From positions 1-43,244 of the forward strand of contig NZ_LSIF01000041.1 in assembly GCF_001556105.1 (NCBI RefSeq): DNA of 43,244 bases. Direction: 5' to 3'. A program made the position numbers and the translations under genes. This stretch comes from Pseudoxanthomonas mexicana. GTDB lineage: Bacteria; Pseudomonadota; Gammaproteobacteria; Xanthomonadales; Xanthomonadaceae. How positions within the stretch are numbered: position 1 is the stretch's first letter; the number at the start of each line of letters is the position of its first letter. Of this stretch, positions 24,356-32,505 are shown piece after piece. The notes under the pieces were generated by a model that saw only the letters and a program-made list of their open reading frames with translations, did not search any database and was not told the origin of the DNA.

Positions 24356-26062
24356 TCAGTCTTCGCTGACGTCCGCCGACCAGTCCGCCGGCACGTCGCA
24401 CCCCTCGATCCATGCGCGACCGGGCGCGAGGATCCAGTCGCGCCGGTTGGATGCGCCGATGTCGATCACCTGCGCCGGATCCAGGCACGGCCCGATGGCT
24501 TCCTTGCGCAGGAACAGCCAGCGTTTGCCGGGCGCCTCCAGCAGCCATGCGTGCGCGTGCTGCCACTGGTCCACCCATGGCTGCTTGAAGCCGAAGTCGG
24601 TGACCGGCCGGTCGGCCTGCAGCAGGTGTTGTTCACGCCAACCGAGCATGGCCAGGTCGGCATCCGGTCCGATCCGTTCACCGACGCGTTGCATCAGGAC
24701 CTTGGCGGAACTGTCCGGGCTGATCGCCGGCATGAAGCCCATGCCATAGGCCGTCCACAGTGCGGCCGTCACCGCGACCAGCGCCACCGCGACCTGTCGT
24801 CGCGCCGCGACCATCAGCAGCGCCGCCACGACGGCAAACCCCAGCAGCCAGCGGCTGAACCGAGCGACCGTCGTCATGTCCATGCCGCGGCCATCGACCA
24901 GGGCATGCAGCCGCTCGGGCGACGCCGTCACCAGCCACAGGCCCAGTGCTCCGGTAACGACGACCAGCACGGCCATGTACGACCACAACGTCGCGCGTAC
25001 ACCGCGACGTCGCAGCAGACCCACCAGCAGCGGCGACGCGGCCACGGCCAGCGCCGGCAGCATCGGAAAGATGTAAACCTCGCGCTTGCCGGGACTGGCG
25101 CTGAAGAACAGCAGTACCAGCACCGCCCAGCCCAGCAGCAGGACATGACGCGCATCCGCCCGACGCAGGCGCCGCCACCAGGCGGGCAGCAACCACGGCG
25201 TGAGCAGCGCGCCCGGCAGCCACAACGTCAGCATCGTCTGCAGGTAGTACCAGAACGGCTTCACGTGGTGCCACGCATTGGCGTAGCGGGTACCGGTCTG
25301 CTTGAACAGCATTTCGCGCGCATAGGTATGCAGCGCCGGATCGCCCGAAGCCAATGCCGTGGCCAGCATCGGCACCAGCCAGACGCCCGTGCCCAGCAGG
25401 AAGCCCGCTACGCCTGCGAACGCATGCACGCCGCGATGCGGGGGCAGCGTCCGGCGCGATGTCCACCGCACCCACAGCCACGGCAGGAACACCAGCAGTG
25501 GCAGGAAGCCGACGCCCTTGGTCACCGTGCCCAGGCCGGCGGCGAACGTGCCCAGCAGCAGCAACCACGGGCTCGGCTTTTCCAGCAGGTAGCGCAGCAA
25601 GGCCCACAGCGACAGCGTGGTCATGCCCACCAGCACCATGTCGATCTGCGCGCGCTTGGCCTGCAGCGCGAACTGCAGGCACACGAACAGGCCGAAGACC
25701 GCATACGGCACGGCGCGTCGCCCCCAGAGCCGGCGCGCGAGATCGCCCGACAACCACAGCGTCAGCAGCGCGGCCAGCAGCGAAGGCAGCAGGAACGCCA
25801 CGTGCCAGTTGCGCACCAGCAGGTAGCTGGCCGCCTGCAGCCACATGAAGGTCGGCGGCTTCTCGGCATACAGCTCGATGCCCCGGTGCGGGAACAGCCA
25901 CTGGCCCGTTTCCACCATGGTCTTTGCCGCCAGCACGAAACGCGGTTCGTCCGCCGGCATGGGCTCGCGCAGGCCCAGGCCCGCCAGCAGCGCCCACACC
26001 ATCAAGGTCAGCAGCAACGGTGCCTGCCAGCGGGGCGCGTGGCGAAAGCGCATCGGGGTCAT
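24356..26062 (-). CDS. ArnT-like GT-C glycosyltransferase (PMT/GT39/GT83 type)
   Basis: A 568-residue polytopic protein of the dolichyl/undecaprenyl-phosphate-dependent GT-C superfamily. After the first helix it has PMPADEPRFVLAAKTMVETG with the catalytic-type Asp38-Glu39, then ELYAEKPPTFMWLQ, a hallmark of the ArnT/PMT family. KRAQIDMVLVGMT and TKGVGFLPLLVF are later conserved segments, and the C-terminal part is periplasmic. ArnT adds aminoarabinose to lipid A, but no arn synthesis genes are in this window, so the donor may be another sugar such as galactosamine or mannose. It shares a divergent promoter region with the response regulator and precedes PAP2-eptA by 129 bases. Confidence 0.85.
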   Translation of the reverse strand: MTPMRFRHAPRWQAPLLLTLMVWALLAGLGLREPMPADEPRFVLAAKTMVETGQWLFPHRGIELYAEKPPTFMWLQAASYLLVRNWHVAFLLPSLLAALLTLWLSGDLARRLWGRRAVPYAVFGLFVCLQFALQAKRAQIDMVLVGMTTLSLWALLRYLLEKPSPWLLLLGTFAAGLGTVTKGVGFLPLLVFLPWLWVRWTSRRTLPPHRGVHAFAGVAGFLLGTGVWLVPMLATALASGDPALHTYAREMLFKQTGTRYANAWHHVKPFWYYLQTMLTLWLPGALLTPWLLPAWWRRLRRADARHVLLLGWAVLVLLFFSASPGKREVYIFPMLPALAVAASPLLVGLLRRRGVRATLWSYMAVLVVVTGALGLWLVTASPERLHALVDGRGMDMTTVARFSRWLLGFAVVAALLMVAARRQVAVALVAVTAALWTAYGMGFMPAISPDSSAKVLMQRVGERIGPDADLAMLGWREQHLLQADRPVTDFGFKQPWVDQWQHAHAWLLEAPGKRWLFLRKEAIGPCLDPAQVIDIGASNRRDWILAPGRAWIEGCDVPADWSADVSED

Positions 26063-26123
26063 CGGGGGCTCTGGGTTGCCTGCAAGGGAGCGCGCGATCG
26101 TGGATCATGCGGCACAAGAGAAT

Positions 26124-26139
26124 CGTCGGAACTCCGACG
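26124..26139. promoter_or_regulatory. Perfect inverted repeat in the divergent ArnT-like/regulator promoter region
   Basis: CGTCGGA-AC-TCCGACG forms two perfect 7-base arms with a 2-base centre. It sits in the 130-base gap between the ArnT-like gene and the response regulator, a natural place for autoregulation. Whether the regulator binds it is unknown, since OmpR-type proteins more often bind direct repeats. Confidence 0.4.
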
Positions 26140-26195
26140 TCGCTTCGACGCCCGGCCTGCGATGCTGCCGGTCCTCCTCCCGCACGGGGCTCATG

Positions 26196-26888
26196 ATGCG
26201 GCTGCTGGTGATCGAAGACAACCGGAACCTGGTGGCGAACCTCTTCGACTACTTCGAGGCGCGCGGCCATACGCTGGACGCGGCGCCCGACGGCGTGACC
26301 GGCCTGCACCTGGCGACGACCCAGTCCTACGACGCGCTCGTGCTGGACTGGATGCTGCCGCGCCTGGAAGGTCCGGACGTGCTGCGCCGGCTGCGCGACG
26401 AGCACGGCTCAACCCTGCCGGTGATCATGCTGACCGCGCGCGACGAGTTGCCCGACAAGATCGCCGGCTTCCGCGCCGGCGCCGACGATTACCTGACCAA
26501 GCCGTTCGCGCTGCCGGAACTGGAAGTCCGGCTGGAAGCCCTGATGGCCCGCACGCAAGGCCGGCAGCGGCGCAAGGTGCTGGAAGTGCACGACCTGAAG
26601 CTGGACCTGGCCACCCTGGAGGTCACCCGCGCCGGTCAGCCCCTGCACCTGTATCCCGCCTGCCGCACGTTGCTGGAAACACTGATGCAGGCCAGCCCCG
26701 CCGTGGTCACCCGCCAACAGCTGGAACACGCGTTGTGGGGCGACCATCCGCCGGATGGCGACATGCTTCGTTCGCACATCTACGAACTACGCCGCAGCGT
26801 CGACGGCCCGTTCCCGGTCAAGCTGGTCCAGACGCTGCCGCGCACCGGCTACCGGCTTGCCGTGCCGCACGAAGCGACGACCGCGTGA
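26196..26888 (+). CDS. OmpR/PhoB-family response regulator (ColR/PmrA-like)
   Basis: A 230-residue two-domain regulator. The receiver domain has the acidic pair in LLVIEDN, the phosphoacceptor Asp51 in LVLDWMLPR, the Thr of IMLTARD and the Lys of YLTKPFALPELEVRL. The winged-helix output domain covers about 130-225 and ends in VKLVQTLPRTGYRLAVP. Two adjacent ATGs exist (26193 and 26196); the second has better spacing to the GGGG at 26186. Its stop overlaps the GTG of the sensor kinase by 4 bases. Divergent lipid A modification genes make ColR- or PmrA-like control likely, but the name is an inference. Confidence 0.92.
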   Translation: MRLLVIEDNRNLVANLFDYFEARGHTLDAAPDGVTGLHLATTQSYDALVLDWMLPRLEGPDVLRRLRDEHGSTLPVIMLTARDELPDKIAGFRAGADDYLTKPFALPELEVRLEALMARTQGRQRRKVLEVHDLKLDLATLEVTRAGQPLHLYPACRTLLETLMQASPAVVTRQQLEHALWGDHPPDGDMLRSHIYELRRSVDGPFPVKLVQTLPRTGYRLAVPHEATTA

Positions 26889-28150
26889 CGCCGCGTCGCA
26901 GCCTGCGTTCGCACATCCTGATGTGGCTGGCCGGCTACGCGCTGCTGCTGACCGTGGTGGTAGTGGTGCACGGCTACATCCTCAACGAGGCGGCCGAGCG
27001 GCTGGTATGGGATTCGTTGATGCGCACCGAACTGGTCCACCACGTGGAGCGGTTGAACGAAGACCCGCGTTACACGTGGCGCGACACCGACGACCTGCAG
27101 CTCTACAGCGTGCCCGGTCGTGCACCACCGGCCGCCATCGCGGACCTGCAGGACGGCATCCACGACGAACTGGTCCTCGACGATCGTGAAGTGCTGGTCC
27201 TGGTGCAGGCGCAGCAGGGCGTTCGCTACACGCTGGTGCTGGACATCACCGAACTGGAATCGCAGGAAGACTCGCTCACGCTGACCGTGCTTGGCCTGGC
27301 GGCGGCACTGGTGGTCAGCATGGGGTCGCTGGTCGCGTGGGGGCTGCGTCGTACCCTGCGGCCATTGCAGGAACTTGCGGGCGACATCGGCGCGCTCGCG
27401 CCGGATCGCATGGGCCAGCGCATCGCGGTGGGTGAGAAGGCCAGCGCGGAACTGGTCGTCATCGCCAGTGCGTTGAACGATTACCTGGGCAGGAACGAGG
27501 CCTTCGTCGAGCGCGAACGCGTCTTCATCGACACCAGCAGCCATGAACTTCGCACCCCCATCGCCGTCATCGCCGGCGCCAGCGAACTTGCGCTGGAGCA
27601 GCCCGGATTGCCGGCGCCGGCACGCCAGCAGGTGCAGCGCATCCATCGCACCGCGCGCGACGTGGAGCGGTTGATCGCCCTGCTGCTGACACTGGCCAAG
27701 GATCCCGCACGGCTGTCGCGCAGCAACGAGGTGGTGGTGCTGCATGAACTGCTGCCCGAGATCATCGACGACCACCGGCACATGATGGTGGGGAAGGACC
27801 TGTCCGTCGTCATCGATGAGCTGCAGCCCAGCAGCGTGTCCGCACCGCTGCACATCGTGCAGGCCGCGATCGGCAACCTGCTGCGCAACGCCATCGAGAA
27901 CAGCGATCGTGGCGAGATCCACGTGCGCCTGAAGGCCAACGCAACGGTCACCCTTGAAGATCCCGGACATGGCATGACGCCGGAAGACATCAGTCGCATC
28001 TACGCGCAGATGGCGCGTGGCGGTAGTCGCGATGGCGGCGGCATCGGACTCGACCTGCTGGCGCGCCTGTGCGAACACTTGGGCTGGACATTGTCGATCC
28101 AGTCGGCGCCGGGACGCGGCACGATCAGCCGCCTGCGACTGTCGCGCTGA
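26885..28150 (+). CDS. Sensor histidine kinase of the lipid A modification locus
   Basis: A 421-residue membrane kinase that should phosphorylate the preceding response regulator. Membrane helices lie near residues 11-31 and 131-153, enclosing a sensor domain of about 100 residues that is mostly acidic (DDLQLYS, GIHDELVLDDRE), the kind of surface that could bind metals or cationic peptides. A HAMP-like linker leads to the phosphoacceptor His220 in DTSSHELRTPIAVIAG. The ATPase domain has NLLRNAIENS, a DPGHGM loop and GGGIGLDLLARLCEHLG. It starts with GTG in a 4-base overlap with the regulator; the very long open frame upstream is an artefact of GC-rich sequence. Confidence 0.9.
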   Translation: MTPRRSLRSHILMWLAGYALLLTVVVVVHGYILNEAAERLVWDSLMRTELVHHVERLNEDPRYTWRDTDDLQLYSVPGRAPPAAIADLQDGIHDELVLDDREVLVLVQAQQGVRYTLVLDITELESQEDSLTLTVLGLAAALVVSMGSLVAWGLRRTLRPLQELAGDIGALAPDRMGQRIAVGEKASAELVVIASALNDYLGRNEAFVERERVFIDTSSHELRTPIAVIAGASELALEQPGLPAPARQQVQRIHRTARDVERLIALLLTLAKDPARLSRSNEVVVLHELLPEIIDDHRHMMVGKDLSVVIDELQPSSVSAPLHIVQAAIGNLLRNAIENSDRGEIHVRLKANATVTLEDPGHGMTPEDISRIYAQMARGGSRDGGGIGLDLLARLCEHLGWTLSIQSAPGRGTISRLRLSR

Positions 28151-28185
28151 GGGTCGGCATCACCTCGATGCCGTGGCGTGGTCGA

Positions 28186-29415
28186 TCACCCGTCGCTGTG
28201 ACGGGCGCGATGCACGGCCGCGACCCGAGCGGCCTGCACCGCGGCGCCGATCTCGGGCCCTGTCATGCCGTCGCGGGCGACGTCGCGCGCGCCGACGCCG
28301 CATGCCGCCGCGTGCAGGCGGACCAGCTCCCGGCCCTGCGGGTAGTCCGTCTCTTCGTTGCCGCCGCGGCCGCGCTTGTCCGCTTCGCACACGGTGGCCA
28401 GCCACGCGATGCGCTCGGGACGCCGGAACGCGTCGCAGCGCGTGAAGAGTTCGATCACCGTGCCGTCGCGCAGTTCGGCCAGGCGATGCACGTTGAGGTG
28501 CTCGCGGCACGCCATGATCGCCAGCTCACGGTGGTCGGCGGGCACCTTCAACCGTTCGCACAGCACCTGCACCGGCTTCACACCCGCATGCTCGTGGCCG
28601 ATGTGCTTGGGCAGCACGTCGGCGGGCGTCAGCGCCTTGCCAAGGTCGTGCACCAGCGCGGCGAAACCGATCAATGCGTCGCCCGGCGCCAGGCGCGCGG
28701 CCATGTCGCTGACCATCTGCTGGTGGATGCCGGTATCCACTTCCGGGTGGTACTCCGCGCGCTGCGGCACGCCGTACAGCGCGTCCACTTCCGGCAACAC
28801 GACGGCAAGGGCACCGCAGGCGCGCAGCGTCGAAAGGAACGCGGACGGCGTGGCCGACGCCAGCGCGCGGCGCAGCTCCTGCCAGACGCGCTCGGGTACC
28901 AGCGCATCGAGTTCGCCGCTGGCGACCATGTCGCGCATCAGCGCCATCGTCTCGGGGGCGATCGTGAAACCCAGCGACGCAAAGCGCGCCATGAAGCGCG
29001 CCGCACGCAGCACGCGCAGGGGATCTTCGATGAAGGCCGGCCCGACATGGCGCAGGACGCGCGCCTCGATATCGCGCGCGCCGCCGCAGGGATCGACCAG
29101 CGTGCCGTCGTCGTCCTGCGCGATGGCATTGAGGGTGAAGTCGCGTCGCTGCAGGTCTTCCTGCAGCGTTACCGACGGATCGGCATCGACGACGAAGCCG
29201 CGATAGCCGCGGCCGCTTTTCCGCTCGGTGCGTGCGAGGGCGTATTCCTCGCCCGTCCGCGGGTGCAGGAACACCGGGAAGTCGCGGCCCACGGCCTTGA
29301 AGCCCTCCGCTTCCATCTGCACCTGGGTGGCGCCCACCACGACCCAGTCGCGGTCGCCGGGCGCCAGGCCCAGCAATTTGTCGCGTACCGCGCCGCCGAC
29401 GAGATAGGTCTTCAT
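28186..29415 (-). CDS. cca: Cca, multifunctional CCA-adding tRNA nucleotidyltransferase
   Basis: Adds or repairs the 3' CCA of tRNAs without a template. The 409-residue protein has the class II head [14 protein letters not shown], the catalytic Asp21/Asp23 pair in [23 protein letters not shown] and the neck motif [16 protein letters not shown]. The C-terminal half carries an HD domain (ALVHDLGK, later HEHAG), which gives the E. coli-type enzyme phosphohydrolase activity. Length matches the bacterial HD-containing form. It is convergent with the histidine kinase, 35 bases apart, and lies downstream of the lytic transglycosylase gene on the same strand, in reverse reading order. Confidence 0.96.
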   Translation of the reverse strand: MKTYLVGGAVRDKLLGLAPGDRDWVVVGATQVQMEAEGFKAVGRDFPVFLHPRTGEEYALARTERKSGRGYRGFVVDADPSVTLQEDLQRRDFTLNAIAQDDDGTLVDPCGGARDIEARVLRHVGPAFIEDPLRVLRAARFMARFASLGFTIAPETMALMRDMVASGELDALVPERVWQELRRALASATPSAFLSTLRACGALAVVLPEVDALYGVPQRAEYHPEVDTGIHQQMVSDMAARLAPGDALIGFAALVHDLGKALTPADVLPKHIGHEHAGVKPVQVLCERLKVPADHRELAIMACREHLNVHRLAELRDGTVIELFTRCDAFRRPERIAWLATVCEADKRGRGGNEETDYPQGRELVRLHAAACGVGARDVARDGMTGPEIGAAVQAARVAAVHRARHSDG

Positions 29416-29454
29416 GCCGCCATGATAAGCGGCGTATGCGAACCGGTGGCGCCG

Positions 29455-31431
29455 TCAGCTCTTCGGCATCTGCGCGGTGGGGCAGGTGAAGGCCTTGCGC
29501 CTGGCCTGCACGCGCCCCATCAGGCGGTCGCTGACCGGCAGCGCGTTACCGTTGAGGCGCCAGTCGTAGATCACGCTGAAGGCCAGCACGCGCGCCACGT
29601 ACTCGCGGGTTTCCTTGTAGCTGATCGTCTCGATCCAGATATCCGGATCGAAGCCCGGACGCTGCGATTGCCAGCGCGCGGTCGGCGCCGGTCCTGCGTT
29701 GTAGGCGGCAATGGCGACGTAGGGCACCCCGTACTTGTCTTCCATCTCGCGCAGGTAGGCCGTGCCGATGGCGATGTTGGTGTCCGGGTCGTACAGGCTC
29801 GCCGCGCCGGCATACGGAATGCCCAGCCGCCTGGCGACGCCGGCGCCGGTGGTCGGCAGCACCTGCATCAGCCCCATCGCGTTCGCGCCCGAGCGCGCCT
29901 TCGGATTGAAGATGCTTTCGGCGCGGATCTCGGCGGCGACCCAGGCCGGGTCGATGCTGTGCTTCGCCGCTTCGCGCTTGATGGTGTCGCCGTGGTGCAG
30001 CGGAAAGCGCAGCTGGTACAGGCGCTGCTCGTCGGGCCGGCTCTCGCCGCGCACGCTGCCCAGCGAGAACACCGCACGGTCGAACCAGCCGTTGTCCTGC
30101 GCCACCTCCACCGCGATGCGACGCTGGGTGTCGTCGAAGCGCGACAGTGCCTCGTTCCACTCGGCCGTCGCCCAGCCCGGGCGTTCCAGCTGCCACAGCT
30201 CCATCGCACGCACGATGGCCGGGTCGCGCGCGATGGCCTGCTTCGCCGTCGCGGGATCGTTGGGAATCCAGGCGCAGAGCGCGTACGACTGCTCGAGGCG
30301 GTCGGCCGCCAGGAAGCCATGGAAGGTGGGGCTGCCTGCCGTTTCGCGAAACAGGCGCTGCGCGGCGGCGCGGTCACCGGTCTTCTCGCTCATGCGTGCT
30401 TCGAAGTAGCGCCAGCGCGAGTCATTGCGCTGCGCGGGCGGCATCTTCTTCAGTGCGGCGAGCGCCGCAGGCCAGTCGCCGCGCGACAGCGCTTCGCGGA
30501 CGCGCCACTCGTGCAGGCGTTCGTCGTAGGCCGATTCCGGTACGTTGCCGAGGCGACGCGCGGAATCCGGTCCGTACGATGCGACCGTCCACAGCGCGAT
30601 CTGGTACAGCACGTGCCCGCGCTCGCTTTCACCCATGCCCAGCGCGTCCGCGTACTGCGGCAGCAGGCGCTCGGCGGTATCGGGATCGTTCTGCGCCAGC
30701 TTCGCCAGGCCCTGCGCCGCCATGCGGCGGCTGCGGTCGGTCTTTGGCCAGTTCAGCGCGCGGGGATGGATGGCGTCGATGAAGGCGGCGTAGTCGTTGG
30801 CCAGCGCCAGCTCATCGCCCGGCAGCCCGCGCGCGGCGCTGCGCATGACTGCCGTCTGGCGCTCACCCGCGGCGGCGTCGATGCGCTCCCAGCGCAATGC
30901 GGAGGACAAGGTGCCTTGCGCGGTGAGCACGTTGAACACCGTGTCGCAGCCGCCGGGCAGCGACTTCGCGCCCTTGCGCCAGAGGTCCTGCGCCTGCTCG
31001 GTCCATGCCGCATCGATGCGGCCCGTGGCCTGGCGGGCCTGCAGGTGCGCGCACTGCAGGGCGATGCTGTCGGAGGGCTTCCATGCGCCGAGGAACGTCG
31101 GCCAGTCCTGCCGGCGCGCGAGGGCTGCCAGCCACAGCGGACGGAACTGGTTCGCCACCGCCTGGCCGTCGTAACGCTGCAGGAACGCGTGCGCCTGCGA
31201 TGTGGACACGGCATCCGGATCACGGCGCAGGACTGCGAGTTCGACCCAGCCGTACAAGGGATGGCGGGCGAGCGATGACGCGGTGCTGGTATCAAGGCGT
31301 CCGGCTTCGGCGGCGGCGAGCGCATCGCGTATCGCTGGGCGCTGTGCATCGAGCGATTGCGCGTGCGCGACCGGTGCCGAACACAGGCTGGCGAAGGCAG
31401 CGAGTACGATGGCAGGGGGGATTCGGATCAT
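29455..31431 (-). CDS. slt: Soluble lytic murein transglycosylase, Slt70-like
   Basis: Periplasmic enzyme that cleaves the MurNAc-GlcNAc bond of peptidoglycan, forming 1,6-anhydromuropeptides. The 658-residue protein has a signal peptide (MIRIPPAIVL to VAHA, cleavage near 24). A long helical superhelix runs from about 30 to 470, and the C-terminal goose-lysozyme-like SLT domain covers about 480-630. The catalytic Glu505 lies in AEIRAESIFNPKARSG, followed by AMGLMQVLPTT and AIAAYNAGP. Order and length match E. coli Slt70. The ATG at 31431 is the first that yields a signal peptide; the frame continues far upstream as an artefact. It is divergent from the TauE/SafE-like permease by 45 bases. Confidence 0.93.
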   Translation of the reverse strand: MIRIPPAIVLAAFASLCSAPVAHAQSLDAQRPAIRDALAAAEAGRLDTSTASSLARHPLYGWVELAVLRRDPDAVSTSQAHAFLQRYDGQAVANQFRPLWLAALARRQDWPTFLGAWKPSDSIALQCAHLQARQATGRIDAAWTEQAQDLWRKGAKSLPGGCDTVFNVLTAQGTLSSALRWERIDAAAGERQTAVMRSAARGLPGDELALANDYAAFIDAIHPRALNWPKTDRSRRMAAQGLAKLAQNDPDTAERLLPQYADALGMGESERGHVLYQIALWTVASYGPDSARRLGNVPESAYDERLHEWRVREALSRGDWPAALAALKKMPPAQRNDSRWRYFEARMSEKTGDRAAAQRLFRETAGSPTFHGFLAADRLEQSYALCAWIPNDPATAKQAIARDPAIVRAMELWQLERPGWATAEWNEALSRFDDTQRRIAVEVAQDNGWFDRAVFSLGSVRGESRPDEQRLYQLRFPLHHGDTIKREAAKHSIDPAWVAAEIRAESIFNPKARSGANAMGLMQVLPTTGAGVARRLGIPYAGAASLYDPDTNIAIGTAYLREMEDKYGVPYVAIAAYNAGPAPTARWQSQRPGFDPDIWIETISYKETREYVARVLAFSVIYDWRLNGNALPVSDRLMGRVQARRKAFTCPTAQMPKS

Positions 31432-31476
31432 GCCGGGACTATACCCATGCCGGCTGAACCTCCCTGTAGACAGGCC

Positions 31477-32292
31477 ATGACAGTGAGGTGGTGCGTGGAA
31501 GGTGTGTGGATATTTCCGGTGCTCGGCGTGCTGGCCGGCATCCTTGCGGGCCTGCTCGGGATCGGTGGCGGACTGGTGCTCGTCGCGGCACTGGCGTGGA
31601 TCCTGCCGATGCACGGCATTCCGAAAGAGGCCGCGATGCATGCCGCGTTGGCGAGTTCGCTGGCGAGCATCGTGCTGACGGCGACGTCGTCGGCCTACGC
31701 GCACCATCGCCGTGGCAGCGTGCTGTGGCCTACCGTGGCGTGGATGGTGCCAGGGCTGCTGATCGGTGGCTGGCTGGGCAGTGGCCTGGCGGTCTACCTC
31801 GATGACGATGTGCTGCGCTGGATCGTGGCGGGATACTGCTTCATTGCCGGCGCGCAGATGATCTTTGGCGGCAACGCGCATCCGGAAGGACGCGGTGTGC
31901 CTGCGCCGCGCGGCCCTGGCATGAGCGTGGCGGGTTCCGCGATCGGCGCGGTGTCGGCGGTGGTCGGCATCGGCGGCGGCAGCATGACCGTACCGTTGCT
32001 GGTGTGGCGCGGCGTGCAACCCGTGCGCGCGGTTGGTACGTCGAGTGCCTGTGGCGTGGCCATCGGTATCGCAAGCGCCCTGGGTTACGCATTGCATGCA
32101 CCGCCCGGCGCATTGCCATCGCATGCGGTGGGCTACATATATCTGCCGGCTGCCATCGGCGTCGCGATCGCCTCCGTGCTCTCTGCGCCCTACGGCACGC
32201 GGCTGGCGCACCGGATCGGTGGAAAAGCGCTGAAGCGCGTGTTCGCCATCTTCATGGTGGTGATGGGCATCGCCATCATCGCCAGCGGCTGA
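31477..32292 (+). CDS. TauE/SafE (TSUP) family permease
   Basis: A 271-residue inner-membrane protein with about eight hydrophobic segments in two repeated halves. The twin glycine signatures GLLGIGGGLVLVAALAW and VVGIGGGSMTVPLLVWRGV are typical of TauE/SafE permeases, which export or import small sulfur compounds or organic anions; the substrate here is unknown. The ATG at 31477 gives a short leader before the first helix, and in-frame GTG codons a few residues later are alternatives. No sulfur metabolism genes are nearby, so context does not help. Confidence 0.86.
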   Translation: MTVRWCVEGVWIFPVLGVLAGILAGLLGIGGGLVLVAALAWILPMHGIPKEAAMHAALASSLASIVLTATSSAYAHHRRGSVLWPTVAWMVPGLLIGGWLGSGLAVYLDDDVLRWIVAGYCFIAGAQMIFGGNAHPEGRGVPAPRGPGMSVAGSAIGAVSAVVGIGGGSMTVPLLVWRGVQPVRAVGTSSACGVAIGIASALGYALHAPPGALPSHAVGYIYLPAAIGVAIASVLSAPYGTRLAHRIGGKALKRVFAIFMVVMGIAIIASG

Positions 32293-32303
32293 TGCCGGAT
32301 TAT

Positions 32304-32317
32304 CTAAACGTGTTTAG
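32304..32317. promoter_or_regulatory. Palindrome upstream of the second TonB receptor
   Basis: CTAAACGTGTTTAG is a perfect 14-base palindrome in an AT-rich island (about 32298-32326) in an otherwise GC-rich genome, 12 bases after the permease stop and 189 bases before the receptor start. It looks like an operator for a dimeric repressor. No regulator gene is adjacent. Confidence 0.5.
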
Positions 32318-32505
32318 TTATTAATGCTCGTGACGACCGCGTGTAGAAACTCCGGGTAATTGCGTTTACTCCACGATAATCGTCGTTACCATCTTCAGAA
32401 CGGTGACTTGTTTCCGTTGTCGGCGTTTTACAGATTCTTTACAACGAAAGGCAGGCCGCTTTAGGCATCCGCCGTGCGACCTGCCCCTTTCCGGAGAGAG
32501 AATCC

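Noticed and set aside
24323..28150. A single open frame of about 1,275 codons on the plus strand
   Set aside because: Only its last 421 codons encode a recognisable protein (the histidine kinase). The rest is antisense or off-frame to the ArnT-like and regulator genes, and is kept open by high GC content.
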